From: Deinococcus hopiensis KR-140
Lineage (GTDB): Bacteria; Deinococcota; Deinococci; Deinococcales; Deinococcaceae
Assembly (NCBI RefSeq): GCF_900176165.1
Contig: NZ_FWWU01000004.1
Span: 124,001-188,000 of the forward strand
DNA: 64,000 bases
Direction: 5' to 3'
Shown here: positions 36,009-46,245 of the stretch, one piece after another
Layout of the letters: every line of letters starts with the position of its first letter
How positions within the stretch are numbered: position 1 is the first letter of the stretch
Program-made: the position numbers and the translations under genes
The notes under the pieces: model-generated
The model's database searches: none
What the model saw: only the letters and a program-made list of their open reading frames with translations
Told to the model about the DNA's origin: nothing

Positions 36009-37013
36009 TTATTCGCAGGCGACGCCGTCCCCATCCCGGTCGAGCGCCGCGCTGTACCCCGGTTGACCCCGGCGAAGAGGTGTCACGCCCGCGGCGCGCG
36101 CTGCCGCGCAGCTGCGGTAGGGAGCGGGGGTGGTCGGTCCTTTCGCGGGTGCGGCCGTTCCCTTGCCCCGGTTCGGGGCCACCGCCTGCCCTTTCTCCGC
36201 AGTGATGGCGAACTGTCCGTTTGCCTGCACCACCACCGTCACCGTGCCCTGGAGGTCTGTGCGGTACACGCCCGCCCCCTCCTTCTTGTACAGCGTGAGG
36301 GCTTCTGCGGTCGGATGGCCGTAGTTGTTCGGTCCCACCCCGATCACGACGTTCAGAGGGCGAACAGCAGCGAGCCACGCGGCGTTGTCCCCGTTCTTCG
36401 CACCGTGGTGAATGCTCTTGTACACCTGCACGGGCCCGAGGAAGCCCGCCGGGTATTTCTTCAGCCACGCCCGGGTCTCCTCGGTCTCGCTGTCGCCGGT
36501 CATCAGCGCCCTGAAGCTCCCGTACTGCACGAGCAACCCGACGCTGTTTACGTTCTGCTCGCCTCTGGGCATGCCGGGAGGAGGCGGAATGACCGTGATC
36601 TTCACGCTGCCGAGGTTGATCACCTGGTCCTTGGCGAGCAGGCCCTGCGTTCCGGCGTTCCTGGCAGCGGTAACGAGTTTGCTCCACGCCTGGGTATTGG
36701 CGGCGATGCCGTTGTTCAGGAAGAGCTTCGGCCTGTACAGCCGCACCGCGGGCGTGAGGCCGGTGATGTGGTCGGCGTCCCCGTGACTGGCGGCGACGAG
36801 GTCGAGGCTCTGTACCCCGTACTGCCGCAGGAGGGTCTGCAACCGCACTTCGCTTCTCCCCCCGTCGTAGAGGACGCTCTTGCCCTCTGGGCTGGTGATG
36901 AGCACCGCGTCTCCCTGACCGACGTCCAGGAAGCGGAGGGTGAGCACGCCGGGCGTGGCCTGTGCAGCGGCAAGGGTGGTTGACAGGGCCACGAGGGCGA
37001 GGAAGCCCCTCAC
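36009..37013 (-). CDS. Exported ComEC/Rec2-like metallo-hydrolase with Excalibur tail
   Basis: A 334-residue protein. Signal peptide 1 to about 19 (ALSTTLAAAQA) directs it out of the cytoplasm. The metallo-beta-lactamase fold of the ComEC C-terminal type follows: LRFLDVGQGDAVLI, ASHGDADHITGL with the HxDxDH metal ligands, MTGDSE and SIHHGAKNGDN. A linker rich in Pro/Thr/Ala leads to a C-terminal Excalibur motif (YRSCAAARAAG, LDRDGDGVACE), a small calcium-binding, Cys-containing domain of cell-surface proteins. It is probably a secreted nuclease or phosphodiesterase. It overlaps the DUF3006 gene by ATGA. A DUF3006 partner is usual for this family. A role in processing external DNA is possible but unproven. 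Confidence 0.9.
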   Translation of the reverse strand: MRGFLALVALSTTLAAAQATPGVLTLRFLDVGQGDAVLITSPEGKSVLYDGGRSEVRLQTLLRQYGVQSLDLVAASHGDADHITGLTPAVRLYRPKLFLNNGIAANTQAWSKLVTAARNAGTQGLLAKDQVINLGSVKITVIPPPPGMPRGEQNVNSVGLLVQYGSFRALMTGDSETEETRAWLKKYPAGFLGPVQVYKSIHHGAKNGDNAAWLAAVRPLNVVIGVGPNNYGHPTAEALTLYKKEGAGVYRTDLQGTVTVVVQANGQFAITAEKGQAVAPNRGKGTAAPAKGPTTPAPYRSCAAARAAGVTPLRRGQPGYSAALDRDGDGVACE

Positions 37014-37294
37014 AGGTCAATCTCCCCGGCCGGTGTGTTCCCATTCAGGACGTTCAGTTGCGCCTGCGTCTGGGTTCTCCTGGCCTGCGCGGCTTCGCGG
37101 TCAAGGTGCATCTCCAGGTCTGCGCCTTTGACCTGCAGGCGGATGACGTCGCCCTCTTGCACATTGCATGGGAGGGACGCGAGGGTCCAGTCCTCAACCT
37201 GGCCGTCCTCGCGTTCGACGCGGGCGTAGTGGCCCTCAATGGCGTCGACGATCAGCGTCCCGGTCAGCATGGGCTCGGGCGGGTCCTGAGGCAT
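37010..37294 (-). CDS. DUF3006 domain protein
   Basis: A 94-residue protein with the short DUF3006 beta-barrel: LTGTLIVDAIEGHYARVEREDG, then WTLASLPCNVQEGDVIRL, then a charged C-terminus. An internal ATG at 37270 is an alternative start closer to the domain boundary. The stop codon overlaps the ATG of the exported metallo-hydrolase, a pairing seen widely in bacteria. Its function is unknown; a chaperone, immunity or regulatory partner of the hydrolase is a guess from linkage. Confidence 0.88.
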   Translation of the reverse strand: MPQDPPEPMLTGTLIVDAIEGHYARVEREDGQVEDWTLASLPCNVQEGDVIRLQVKGADLEMHLDREAAQARRTQTQAQLNVLNGNTPAGEIDL

Positions 37295-37465
37295 GCCTCA
37301 GGGTAATGGCCGGGGACGCTTCAGGAGCGCGGGAGCCCTTCAGTCGGCCTTCACCGGGTGCCGCGCAACCCCCGGACAGCAACACGTTTCCCCGATTGTG
37401 GCTCAAGGGGTGTTCACGAAGCCCACGTCCACCCCAGCGTCAGGTATGACGGAATGGGAGACACC

Positions 37466-37591
37466 ATGGTTGAGCTTTCCCAGATGCTGGCCGCCGTGTG
37501 GCCCCAGCGCGCGGGTCCCCCGACGCCGCGCGCGTGGTCCGGACGCGGGAGAGGTGCCGGGCCGCGCCGTACGCGGGGGGCCCGGCCATAG
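37466..37591 (+). other. Short ORF upstream of the phosphatase gene
   Basis: ATG at 37466 with GGGAG seven bases upstream opens a 41-codon frame (MVELSQMLAAVWPQRAGPP...) ending 17 bases before the phosphatase start. Beyond the first 16 residues it is Arg/Gly/Pro-rich. It may be a leader peptide or the true start of the phosphatase gene separated by a frameshift. The surrounding 37,295-37,608 holds nothing else that I can identify. Confidence 0.3.
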
Positions 37592-37608
37592 GCACTTCCC
37601 TCCCACCT

Positions 37609-38400
37609 GTGGACCTGCGGCGTCTGGCCGGGCCCTTTGACCTGATCGGCGACGTGCACGGCTGCCACCAGGAAGTCCTGGACCTGCTCGGTGGGCTGGA
37701 CTACCGGCTGAACCCGGACGGGCAACTGCTCCCTCCACCGGGCCGGACCGCCGTGTTCCTGGGCGACCTGACGGACCGCGGCCCGGACGCGGTGGGTGTC
37801 CTTCGGCTCGTGATGGGAATGGTGGAGGCAGGCCGGGCACTGTGCGTGCTTGGCAACCATGACGAGAAGCTGCGCCGCCGCTTGGAGGGACGGCGGGTAA
37901 GCACCGACAACGGCCTGGGGGAGACGCTCGAGCAGCTGTGGGCAGAACCTGGTGCCTTCCGCCGCCGCGTCCGGCTCTTTCTGGACGCGCGGCCCGCGCA
38001 CCTGCTGCTGGCCGGCGGGCGGCTGGTGGCGGCCCACGCGGGCCTGAGGGCGGACTTGCAGGGACGGCGCACCCGGGAGGCGTGGGCGTTCGCCGTGTAC
38101 GGCGACACGACGGGAGAACGTGACGAATTCGGGCATCCGGTCCGCCGGGACTGGGCTGCGGCGTATGGGGGAGCGGCGCTGGTCGTGTACGGTCACACGC
38201 CGGTCCACCGCGCGCGCTGGATGAACAATACGGTAAACATCGATACGGGCTGCGCGTTTGGAGGTGCGCTCACGGCGCTGCGGTACGACCCTCACGAAGG
38301 AGGGGAGCCCGAGCTCAGCCTCCGGAGCGTACGCGCCCACCGGGTGTACTGGCCTTCTCCGTCGTTCGCGGTGGACCTTGCCGACGGGGAACAGCTGTAG
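37609..38400 (+). CDS. PnkP-like metallophosphoesterase
   Basis: A 263-residue calcineurin-type phosphatase. All metal-ligand boxes are visible: GDVHG, GDLTDRGPD, GNHDEK, HAG and GHTP. The opening VDLRRLAGPFDLIGDVHGC is that of the phosphatase module of bacterial polynucleotide kinase-phosphatase, here without kinase or ligase modules. It may therefore remove terminal phosphates from nucleic acid or nucleotides, or be a Ser/Thr or Ap4A-type phosphatase. GTG at 37609 is chosen from the homology start; the frame is open upstream to 37498 but reads Arg/Ala-rich. No clear ribosome binding site. Confidence 0.85.
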   Translation: MDLRRLAGPFDLIGDVHGCHQEVLDLLGGLDYRLNPDGQLLPPPGRTAVFLGDLTDRGPDAVGVLRLVMGMVEAGRALCVLGNHDEKLRRRLEGRRVSTDNGLGETLEQLWAEPGAFRRRVRLFLDARPAHLLLAGGRLVAAHAGLRADLQGRRTREAWAFAVYGDTTGERDEFGHPVRRDWAAAYGGAALVVYGHTPVHRARWMNNTVNIDTGCAFGGALTALRYDPHEGGEPELSLRSVRAHRVYWPSPSFAVDLADGEQL

Positions 38401-38867
38401 ACCGGGCGCAATCAGGCGCTTGCGGCTGCAGCGCGTCCGCCCCGCTCCACGGTCCCGCCTGCTTGAGGGCGGGATTGCAGGGCGAACGGCGTGAAAGCTG
38501 GTCGGAAGGAGGAGGCGCCGCGTGACGTGGTCGCACAATTCAAACTGGGCCTGGTGCTTCTGGTGAAGCTCGCGCAGCGGGTGCTGCTCCCACAGCGAGG
38601 CGGCCAGCGCCGCCGCACGCGCGGCGTATGGCCCACAGCGGATAGGGAAAGGCCCAGTTCATCTGGGACGTCGCGGGGCGAACTGGCAGACGTCTCTCTT
38701 AACCCCAACGGGACCCGGTGCGCTGGAGCGGCCCCGTTGGGGTGGTGTACGCCTCACAGGTGGCAGGCCGCGCCAATGAAGTGGCGCGACGTTCTCACCG
38801 CCTCAGCGAACACCACGCCTGGGGGAGGGCCAGGCCCGCCGGTCTGGACGTTGGATAAAGCGCGGTG
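38401..38867. other. Intergenic region with a possible coding fragment
   Basis: 467 bases between convergent genes. On the minus strand a stretch near 38,500-38,640 reads LAASLWEQHPLRELHQKHQ, then FELCDHVTRRLLLP, which is protein-like but has no start or family I can name. It could be a relic. No terminator was recognised. Confidence 0.3.
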
Positions 38868-39851
38868 CTAGCCCTGCTGTCCGTCGTCGTCCCCGACGTC
38901 CTCAGGAACGCTTGCCCGCAGTGCCCGCGTTTCTCCGCCCGTGGAGCGGACCTCGTACCGGCCCGCCTCTCCAGCGATCAGCACGCTTTCAAAGCGGCCC
39001 AGCCGCACGCTCTCTTCTCCGCAGCGCACCTCGATTTCGCCCCCTGTGGCCGTCACGACGTGCGCCGACTGCCCAAGGGTGTCGCCCGTCAGGGCTTCGC
39101 CGCCCAGCTGCAGCACCTCCAGCGCGAAGAAGGGGCAGCGGACCGTCTCTTGCGCCGCTGTGCCCGAAAACGTGGGAGGCGGCGTGACCTCCGGTACCTG
39201 CGCCGGGTCCGTCACCTCCACGGACTCCTCGATGTGGAGGGAGCGCCCCGCGCTCGCCGGGCGGTCCCAGTCGTAGACGCGGTAGGTGGTGTCGCTGACC
39301 TGCTGGACCTCGTACAGCAGCGTTCCCGGTCCCAGGGCATGCAGCGTTCCCGCCGGGATAAAGACCGTCTCGCCCGGCTGCACCTCCCGCCGCAGGCCCA
39401 CGTCCAGCACCTGCCCTTCCCGAATGGCGCGGGCGAGCGCGTTCCGCGTGGTGCCCGGCTTCACCCCAGCCAGGATGCTCGCCCCCGGTTCCACCTCCAG
39501 AAAGTGCCACGCCTCGGTCTTGCCGTACTCGCCGGGTCCCACCAGCCGGGCGGCCTGCTCGTCGTTGGGGTGGACCTGCACCGAGAGCCAGTCGGCGCAG
39601 TCGAGCAACTTGATCAGCAGTGGAAAGCGCAGGGAGCGCCGCGCCACGGCGCGGCCGAGCAAGGCTGCGCCGCGTTCTGCGGCCAACTCGCCCACCGTGT
39701 GGTCCTCCTCCCCCTCCACACGGCTGCCCTCGTAGGCGATCCAGGCTTCCCCGACGGGAGGTTGCCCGGGACGCAGGTTTTGGCCTCCCCAGACCCGCTC
39801 GCGGTACTGGGGTTCCAGACGGTAGAGGTGGCGGAAGGGCAAGGCAGTCAT
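38868..39851 (-). CDS. manA: Mannose-6-phosphate isomerase, class I
   Basis: A 327-residue cupin enzyme that interconverts fructose-6-P and mannose-6-P, feeding GDP-mannose and polysaccharide synthesis. Zinc ligands and family motifs are visible: SVQVHPNDEQA, KTEAWHFLE, VFIPAGTLHALG and a long C-terminal cupin half. The length is that of the short Bacillus-type ManA rather than the 390-residue enteric enzyme. ATG at 39851 is chosen; the open frame upstream is antisense to the reductase gene. It is divergent from the YghZ-type reductase gene with 66 bases between. Confidence 0.9.
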   Translation of the reverse strand: MTALPFRHLYRLEPQYRERVWGGQNLRPGQPPVGEAWIAYEGSRVEGEEDHTVGELAAERGAALLGRAVARRSLRFPLLIKLLDCADWLSVQVHPNDEQAARLVGPGEYGKTEAWHFLEVEPGASILAGVKPGTTRNALARAIREGQVLDVGLRREVQPGETVFIPAGTLHALGPGTLLYEVQQVSDTTYRVYDWDRPASAGRSLHIEESVEVTDPAQVPEVTPPPTFSGTAAQETVRCPFFALEVLQLGGEALTGDTLGQSAHVVTATGGEIEVRCGEESVRLGRFESVLIAGEAGRYEVRSTGGETRALRASVPEDVGDDDGQQG

Positions 39852-39917
39852 GCCCGTCAGCGTAAGGCAGCCCAGGAGGTATGGTGGCAGGCATATGTCT
39901 CTCCTCCCGGTGCGTCC

Positions 39918-40919
39918 ATGATCCACACACCTTACGCTGCCCGCGACGACCGCTACGACTCCATGATCTACCGGCGCTGCGGGCGCAGCGGTTTGAAACT
40001 GCCCGCCATCTCGCTGGGGTTGTGGCACAACTTCGGCGGCGTGGACCGCCGCGAGAACGCCCGCGCCATGCTGCGCCGCGCCTTTGACCTGGGCGTGACC
40101 CACTTCGATCTCGCCAACAACTACGGCCCGCCTCCCGGCAGCGCCGAGGAAACCTTCGGCTGGGCACTGGCACGCGACCTGCGCCCCTACCGCGACGAAC
40201 TCGTCATCGCCACCAAGGCGGGCTACGACATGTGGGAAGGCCCCTACGGCAACTGGGGCTCACGCAAGTACCTGGTCTCCAGCCTGGACCAGAGCCTGAA
40301 ACGCATGGGCCTGGACCACGTGGACATCTTCTACCACCACCGCCCGGACCCCGAAACGCCGCTGGAAGAAACGGTGTCGGCCCTGGACCACATCGTGCGC
40401 AGCGGGCGGGCGCTGTATGTGGGCATCAGCAACTACAAGCCGGAGCAGACCCGCGAGGCGGCGCGGCTGCTGCGCGGGCTGGGCACGCCCTGCCTGATTC
40501 ACCAGCCGAGCTACTCCATGCTCAACCGCTGGGTGGAGGGCGGCCTGCTGGACGTCCTGCGCGAGGAGGGCGTCGGTTCGGTTGTGTTCAGCCCGCTGCA
40601 CCAGGGCCTGCTGACAGACCGGTACCTGCACGGCCTCCCCGCCGACTCACGCGCGGTGGCCTCGGGGCGGTTTCTGCGCCCCGAACACGTCACGGACGAG
40701 GTGCTGGGCCGCACCCGGCAGCTCGATGAGCTGGCGCGGGAGCGGAATCAGACCCTCGCCCAGCTGGCCCTGGCGTGGGTGCTGCGCCGCCCCGAGGTCA
40801 CGTCGGCCCTTATTGGCGCGAGCCGCCCCGAACAGATCGACGACGCGGTGGGGGCGCTGCGGGGCCTGGACTTCAGCGGCGCCGAACTGGAGCGGATCGA
40901 AACCATTCTGAAGGGCTGA
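39918..40919 (+). CDS. yghZ: YghZ-type aldo/keto reductase (L-glyceraldehyde 3-phosphate reductase)
   Basis: A 333-residue AKR14-type reductase very close to E. coli YghZ (Gpr) throughout: YRRCGRSGLKLPAISLGLW, THFDLANNYGPPPGSAEE, KAGYDMW, GSRKYLVSSLDQSLKRMGL, IHQPSYSMLNRWV and TSALIGASRPEQI. Catalytic Asp, Tyr (NNYG), Lys (TKAGYD) and His (FYHHR) are in place. It reduces L-glyceraldehyde-3-P and methylglyoxal with NADPH, and is cytosolic. The C-terminus lacks the last 15-20 residues of the E. coli protein. It ends nine bases from the convergent methyltransferase gene, with no room for a terminator. Confidence 0.93.
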   Translation: MIHTPYAARDDRYDSMIYRRCGRSGLKLPAISLGLWHNFGGVDRRENARAMLRRAFDLGVTHFDLANNYGPPPGSAEETFGWALARDLRPYRDELVIATKAGYDMWEGPYGNWGSRKYLVSSLDQSLKRMGLDHVDIFYHHRPDPETPLEETVSALDHIVRSGRALYVGISNYKPEQTREAARLLRGLGTPCLIHQPSYSMLNRWVEGGLLDVLREEGVGSVVFSPLHQGLLTDRYLHGLPADSRAVASGRFLRPEHVTDEVLGRTRQLDELARERNQTLAQLALAWVLRRPEVTSALIGASRPEQIDDAVGALRGLDFSGAELERIETILKG

Positions 40920-40927
40920 GGGACGGT

Positions 40928-42802
40928 TCAGATGGCCTCGCCGTCCTGAAAGGGCCGCAGGACCTCCGCCACGCCTCCGGTCCTCACCCTCCCTTCCGGA
41001 AGGTGCGGCCGGACGGCCTCCGGTTCCCAGGTATAGACCCATACCGGCAGCGCCGTTCCTCCGGCCAGCGCGCGCACCTCGGTCAGCACGTCCCCGTCCA
41101 CCCGCGTGAGGTAGAGCAGCAGCAGGTGTTCCGCCTGCAGCCGCTGTACCGGGGTGTCCGGACAGAAGAGGCCCAGTTCTCCCGTGTGCAGGAGCTGCAG
41201 CGTCGTCCAGACCTGGGTGTCCCCAGTCTCTTCCCGGAGGCGGCTGGCGGCCACCCGCCGCGTCCGCAGGTAGGCGAACTCGCCCCCAAGGCCCGTCACC
41301 GCGACCTGCCCCGAGCGGCTGCGGGCGGTGTAGCCCGCGATCGCCCGCGCCACCCGCTCACGCGTCACGTCCCGGCAGACGTTGCGTTCCGGGGCTCCGG
41401 GCCCCGCCTCTGTGGAGGACACCAGCATAAAGCGCCGCTCCGGCTCCGCCTGCTGCTCGGCGTTTAGCGCGAGCACCGCGTGGGCTGTGGTGCCGCTGCC
41501 CGCGAAGAAGTCGAGGACCAGGTCCCCCGGTCCCGTCGCCTGCCTCAGCAGCGATTGCAGCAGTGACAGCGGTTTGGGATAGCTGAACTCGGCCCCGGTG
41601 CCCTGCAACATCTGGCCGAGCAGCGCCGTTCCGTCGGCGTTCAGGCCGCTTCGCAAAATGGTGGCGCCCTCCTCGTTCGCCGCCTCCCGCAGTCCGGCGA
41701 TCCAGGTGGACACCGGCTTGCTGGTCGTCCTCATCTCCGACCGGAAGCGTTTGTAGCCCAGTGTGCCGAAGCCCACGCGTTTGCCCACATAGAAGGCGAG
41801 GTACTCTTCCTCCTCCTCGGGGGTATCGAACAGCCCGAGCCGCAGAAAACGGGGAGCGTGGCCCGCCCGGATGGCCTCCCGCAGCGCCGCGGCGCTGGGG
41901 TACACCGCAGGAGGCTGCCGGCGTGGAAATACCACCCGGCCTTCCGCGACGAGCTGCTCCATCGTCTGCCGCCGCAGCTTCTGGCCGGGGCGGGTCTGCC
42001 CCGCTGAAGCGAAGGCCCAGACCCGCGCGGGGTTGGGGGGATACCACACGTCCTCTGCGGGATCGTGGACCGCGTAGAATCCATTGGGCCGCTGGCGGTA
42101 GGTGTGCGGTTTGCTGAGGTCTCCATTTTTCCAGGGGTCCGGGTTGCCGGGATCGAATTCCCGGTAGTCGTCCAGCGCCTTGGCGGTCCCCGCGAATGAA
42201 AAGCCCGGCCGCGCGTAACACAGCACGTACTCGTGATCCACAGTCACAAACGTGTCCGGCACCGCGTTGCTGCCGTTGCGCCGCCGCCACACGAACGTCG
42301 CCACCCGGCCCCCGGGAAACAAGCCGTCGAGCATCAATGTCAGCGGGGCCACCTCGTTGTCGTCGATGGACACCAGCAGCACGCCGTCTTCCCGCAGCAG
42401 GTCCCGGGCCAGGTGCAGCCGGCGGTACATGAACTCCAGCCAGGCCGAGTGTTCGAACCGGTGCTCGCGCTGCCCGAAGCGGTCGTGATACGTGACTTCC
42501 TGCCCACCCGTGTTGTACGGCGGGTCGATGTAGATGCACTTGACCTGCCCCCGGTGCGTGAGCCGCAGGGACCGCAGCGCATCGAAGTTGTCCCCCTCGA
42601 TGATCAGGTTGCGGTGGGGTTCGCCGCCCACCCCCAGCTCCTCCACCGGCTCCAGCGTCACCACTTCCCCCCGCAACGTCTCCTCATGCCTGGCCGCGTC
42701 CCGCTCCCAGACCAGTCCAAATGTGCGCTCGGCGTCACGCCGCTCAAGCAGTGTCAGCAACTCATCCCGGCTGAGGTGGTCGTAGGGCGTTTCCCGGCTC
42801 AC
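40928..42802 (-). CDS. Orphan type III-like DNA methyltransferase
   Basis: A 624-residue beta-class N6-adenine (or N4-cytosine) methyltransferase. The catalytic box CIYIDPPYNTGG (about residue 92) comes before the AdoMet box DFFAGSGTTAHAVL (about 435), with the N-terminal FDALRSL and EDGVLLVSIDDNE typical of type III Mod subunits. Between the motifs lies a long target-recognition region. The C-terminal 130 residues are not part of the usual Mod core. GTG start. No res gene, specificity subunit or restriction nuclease gene lies next to it, so it appears solitary. It may be epigenetic or anti-restriction. GTG at 42802 gives the start SRETPYDHLS. Confidence 0.9.
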   Translation of the reverse strand: MSRETPYDHLSRDELLTLLERRDAERTFGLVWERDAARHEETLRGEVVTLEPVEELGVGGEPHRNLIIEGDNFDALRSLRLTHRGQVKCIYIDPPYNTGGQEVTYHDRFGQREHRFEHSAWLEFMYRRLHLARDLLREDGVLLVSIDDNEVAPLTLMLDGLFPGGRVATFVWRRRNGSNAVPDTFVTVDHEYVLCYARPGFSFAGTAKALDDYREFDPGNPDPWKNGDLSKPHTYRQRPNGFYAVHDPAEDVWYPPNPARVWAFASAGQTRPGQKLRRQTMEQLVAEGRVVFPRRQPPAVYPSAAALREAIRAGHAPRFLRLGLFDTPEEEEEYLAFYVGKRVGFGTLGYKRFRSEMRTTSKPVSTWIAGLREAANEEGATILRSGLNADGTALLGQMLQGTGAEFSYPKPLSLLQSLLRQATGPGDLVLDFFAGSGTTAHAVLALNAEQQAEPERRFMLVSSTEAGPGAPERNVCRDVTRERVARAIAGYTARSRSGQVAVTGLGGEFAYLRTRRVAASRLREETGDTQVWTTLQLLHTGELGLFCPDTPVQRLQAEHLLLLYLTRVDGDVLTEVRALAGGTALPVWVYTWEPEAVRPHLPEGRVRTGGVAEVLRPFQDGEAI

Positions 42803-43580
42803 CGCGTCAGCTTAGCAATCCTCCATGGCCTTCCTGAATATATACGAATCTGCAATGCCTCTTCTCCCGTCCCCTATTTCCACCTCCAGATGCCTCCACT
42901 GACGCAAAAGCGCTCCAACCCAGGAAAGCTTTTGCCAAGGCAATGGCCTCACGGGGAGACGCCGCTCTGACCTCGCCTGGAGGAGGCAGGCCGTCCACTC
43001 GGCAACGGTCTTGACGCTTCTCCCGGCGCACCTAGGGCCAAGCGCCCGCTCACCGCCGCGGTGGGTGGGCGTTGCGGATCACCAGGAGCAGGATTCACGG
43101 CCAAGGAACGGCACGCGGGCCGGACCCACGGTCGGGCAGCGCCGAGGGCGTCCAGGAGCACCGTGCTGTCATGGCGCCAGTCGCCATACAGCGCAGCTGA
43201 GCGTGCAGTGCCTGTGGCGCCGGGAGGAAGCGTGCGCGCCCCCGGCTTTGCCCCGGTTGGTGGGGTTGCTGCCCAGGGCTTCCGGCGCACCAGCCCCCTT
43301 TTTCCCAGCGGGGCTTTGAGCATGCGGCTTGCTCCCAGTGTCAGGCCGCACTCCCGCGCGCATTCGTGTGCCACCCCGGCGCACAACCGTTCGTGGACAG
43401 TGGATTCCGGGCTGTCTCCCGGGTGGAAGATCGGTCACCAGGACAGGGGCCTCCAGCCCTCACTTGCCACCCCGTGTTCTGGTCATTGTTCCCACCTCGT
43501 TGGGCCCGTGTCGTCGCTCGCCTTCCCGAGGGAGACAGCCTTCTGGTGACGTTTCAAGGAGAAAACAACTATGTATATAT
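42803..43580. other. Intergenic region, no intact gene
   Basis: About 780 bases between two minus-strand genes. Six-frame reading gives only short or Arg/Pro-rich ORFs; one minus-strand frame (LYGDWRHDSTVLLDALG near 43,170) is protein-like but unassigned. AT-rich TATATA patches at 42,834-42,845 and 43,571-43,582 may hold promoter elements for the methyltransferase. Probably a decayed stretch. Confidence 0.4.
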
Positions 43581-44426
<846 letters not shown>

Positions 44427-44492
44427 GCGGCCAGGGTAGACGCCCGCTGGGCCCGGCCGTCTTGAGCGGGCCTTTCGGGTACGCTGCGGAGC

Positions 44493-45362
<870 letters not shown>

Positions 45363-45391
45363 TGTTCCCGCACCCGCTCTATCCTGCAGCG

Positions 45392-46060
45392 ATGAGGGGA
45401 GCCGTGCAGGTCTCGCGCCACGCCGCTGCCGCCCTGTGGCACGCGCTACCGCGCCTGATGTTGGTCAGCGTCGTTTGGGCGGCCGTTGCCTGGCCGCTCG
45501 TGACGTTGGGGGCCGTCACCCTGGCCGCCTACGCCTGGCTGCGCCGGGCCCTGCTGGAAGTGGCGGACGAGCGCCGCGAGGGGGACGCCGGGGGACCCGT
45601 CATTCCCGACGAGCCGTTTGCCTCACTGCCGCGGTTTCTGCTTCGCCTGTGGTGGCCCGGCACGCTGTGGGCCGGTCTGAACGCCGGACTGCTCGCGGCG
45701 GTGTGGGCGGACCTGACGCTGTGGCGAACGCAACCGGGAGCGCTGGGAGGCGCGCTGGCCGGCGTAGGCGGCGTGCTGCTCGGCTGGCTGTGGCTGGCGC
45801 TGCAACCCTACCTGCTCGACGCGCTGGCCGAAGGGCTGCCCCTGCCCCGCGCCGTTGGAGAAGCCGCGCGCATCCTGCTCGCGTATCCGCTGTACAGCCA
45901 GCTGTGTGCCGTACCGCCCCTGCTGCTCGCTGCCACCTGCTGGTGGTTTTCCTCGCTGTGGCCCTTGGCTGGCGCCGGACTGCTGCTGGGCTACTGGGCG
46001 CACGTGGCCACCGGGGACCCCCGGCCTCGGCGTACGGGTCGGGTGAAAGAAGTGCTGTGA
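45392..46060 (+). CDS. DUF624-like integral membrane protein
   Basis: A 222-residue protein with five or six transmembrane segments (about 18-50, 80-102, 110-130, 150-190 and 195-212) and a PLVTLGAVTLAAYAWLRRAL stretch resembling DUF624/YesL proteins. Those are often encoded next to CUT1 sugar transporters, as here, where a binding-protein gene starts 185 bases downstream. The family function is unknown, with transporter assembly or regulation suggested. ATG at 45392, 29 bases after the dioxygenase stop, so it may be co-transcribed with it. Assignment to DUF624 is by general resemblance. Confidence 0.7.
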   Translation: MRGAVQVSRHAAAALWHALPRLMLVSVVWAAVAWPLVTLGAVTLAAYAWLRRALLEVADERREGDAGGPVIPDEPFASLPRFLLRLWWPGTLWAGLNAGLLAAVWADLTLWRTQPGALGGALAGVGGVLLGWLWLALQPYLLDALAEGLPLPRAVGEAARILLAYPLYSQLCAVPPLLLAATCWWFSSLWPLAGAGLLLGYWAHVATGDPRPRRTGRVKEVL

Positions 46061-46245
46061 CGGTAGGGGCGGCGCACCTTTAGAAGTCCAAAAGTCTAGC
46101 CTGGACCCGCTGGGCGCTACACTTACCGTGTCAGGACAGGCCCCGCCACAAGGCAGAGCGGACGAGAAGACCGTGCACAGCCCTTCGCCCGGTCCACCTC
46201 GGCGACTCGGGGCGGGGCCAGACCGACAGACATCCGGGGGAATGC

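Noticed and set aside
42949..43438. Possible transposase relic between the methyltransferase and VOC genes
   Set aside because: Short frames look protein-like in places, but no DDE-type motif, inverted ends or target duplication could be found.
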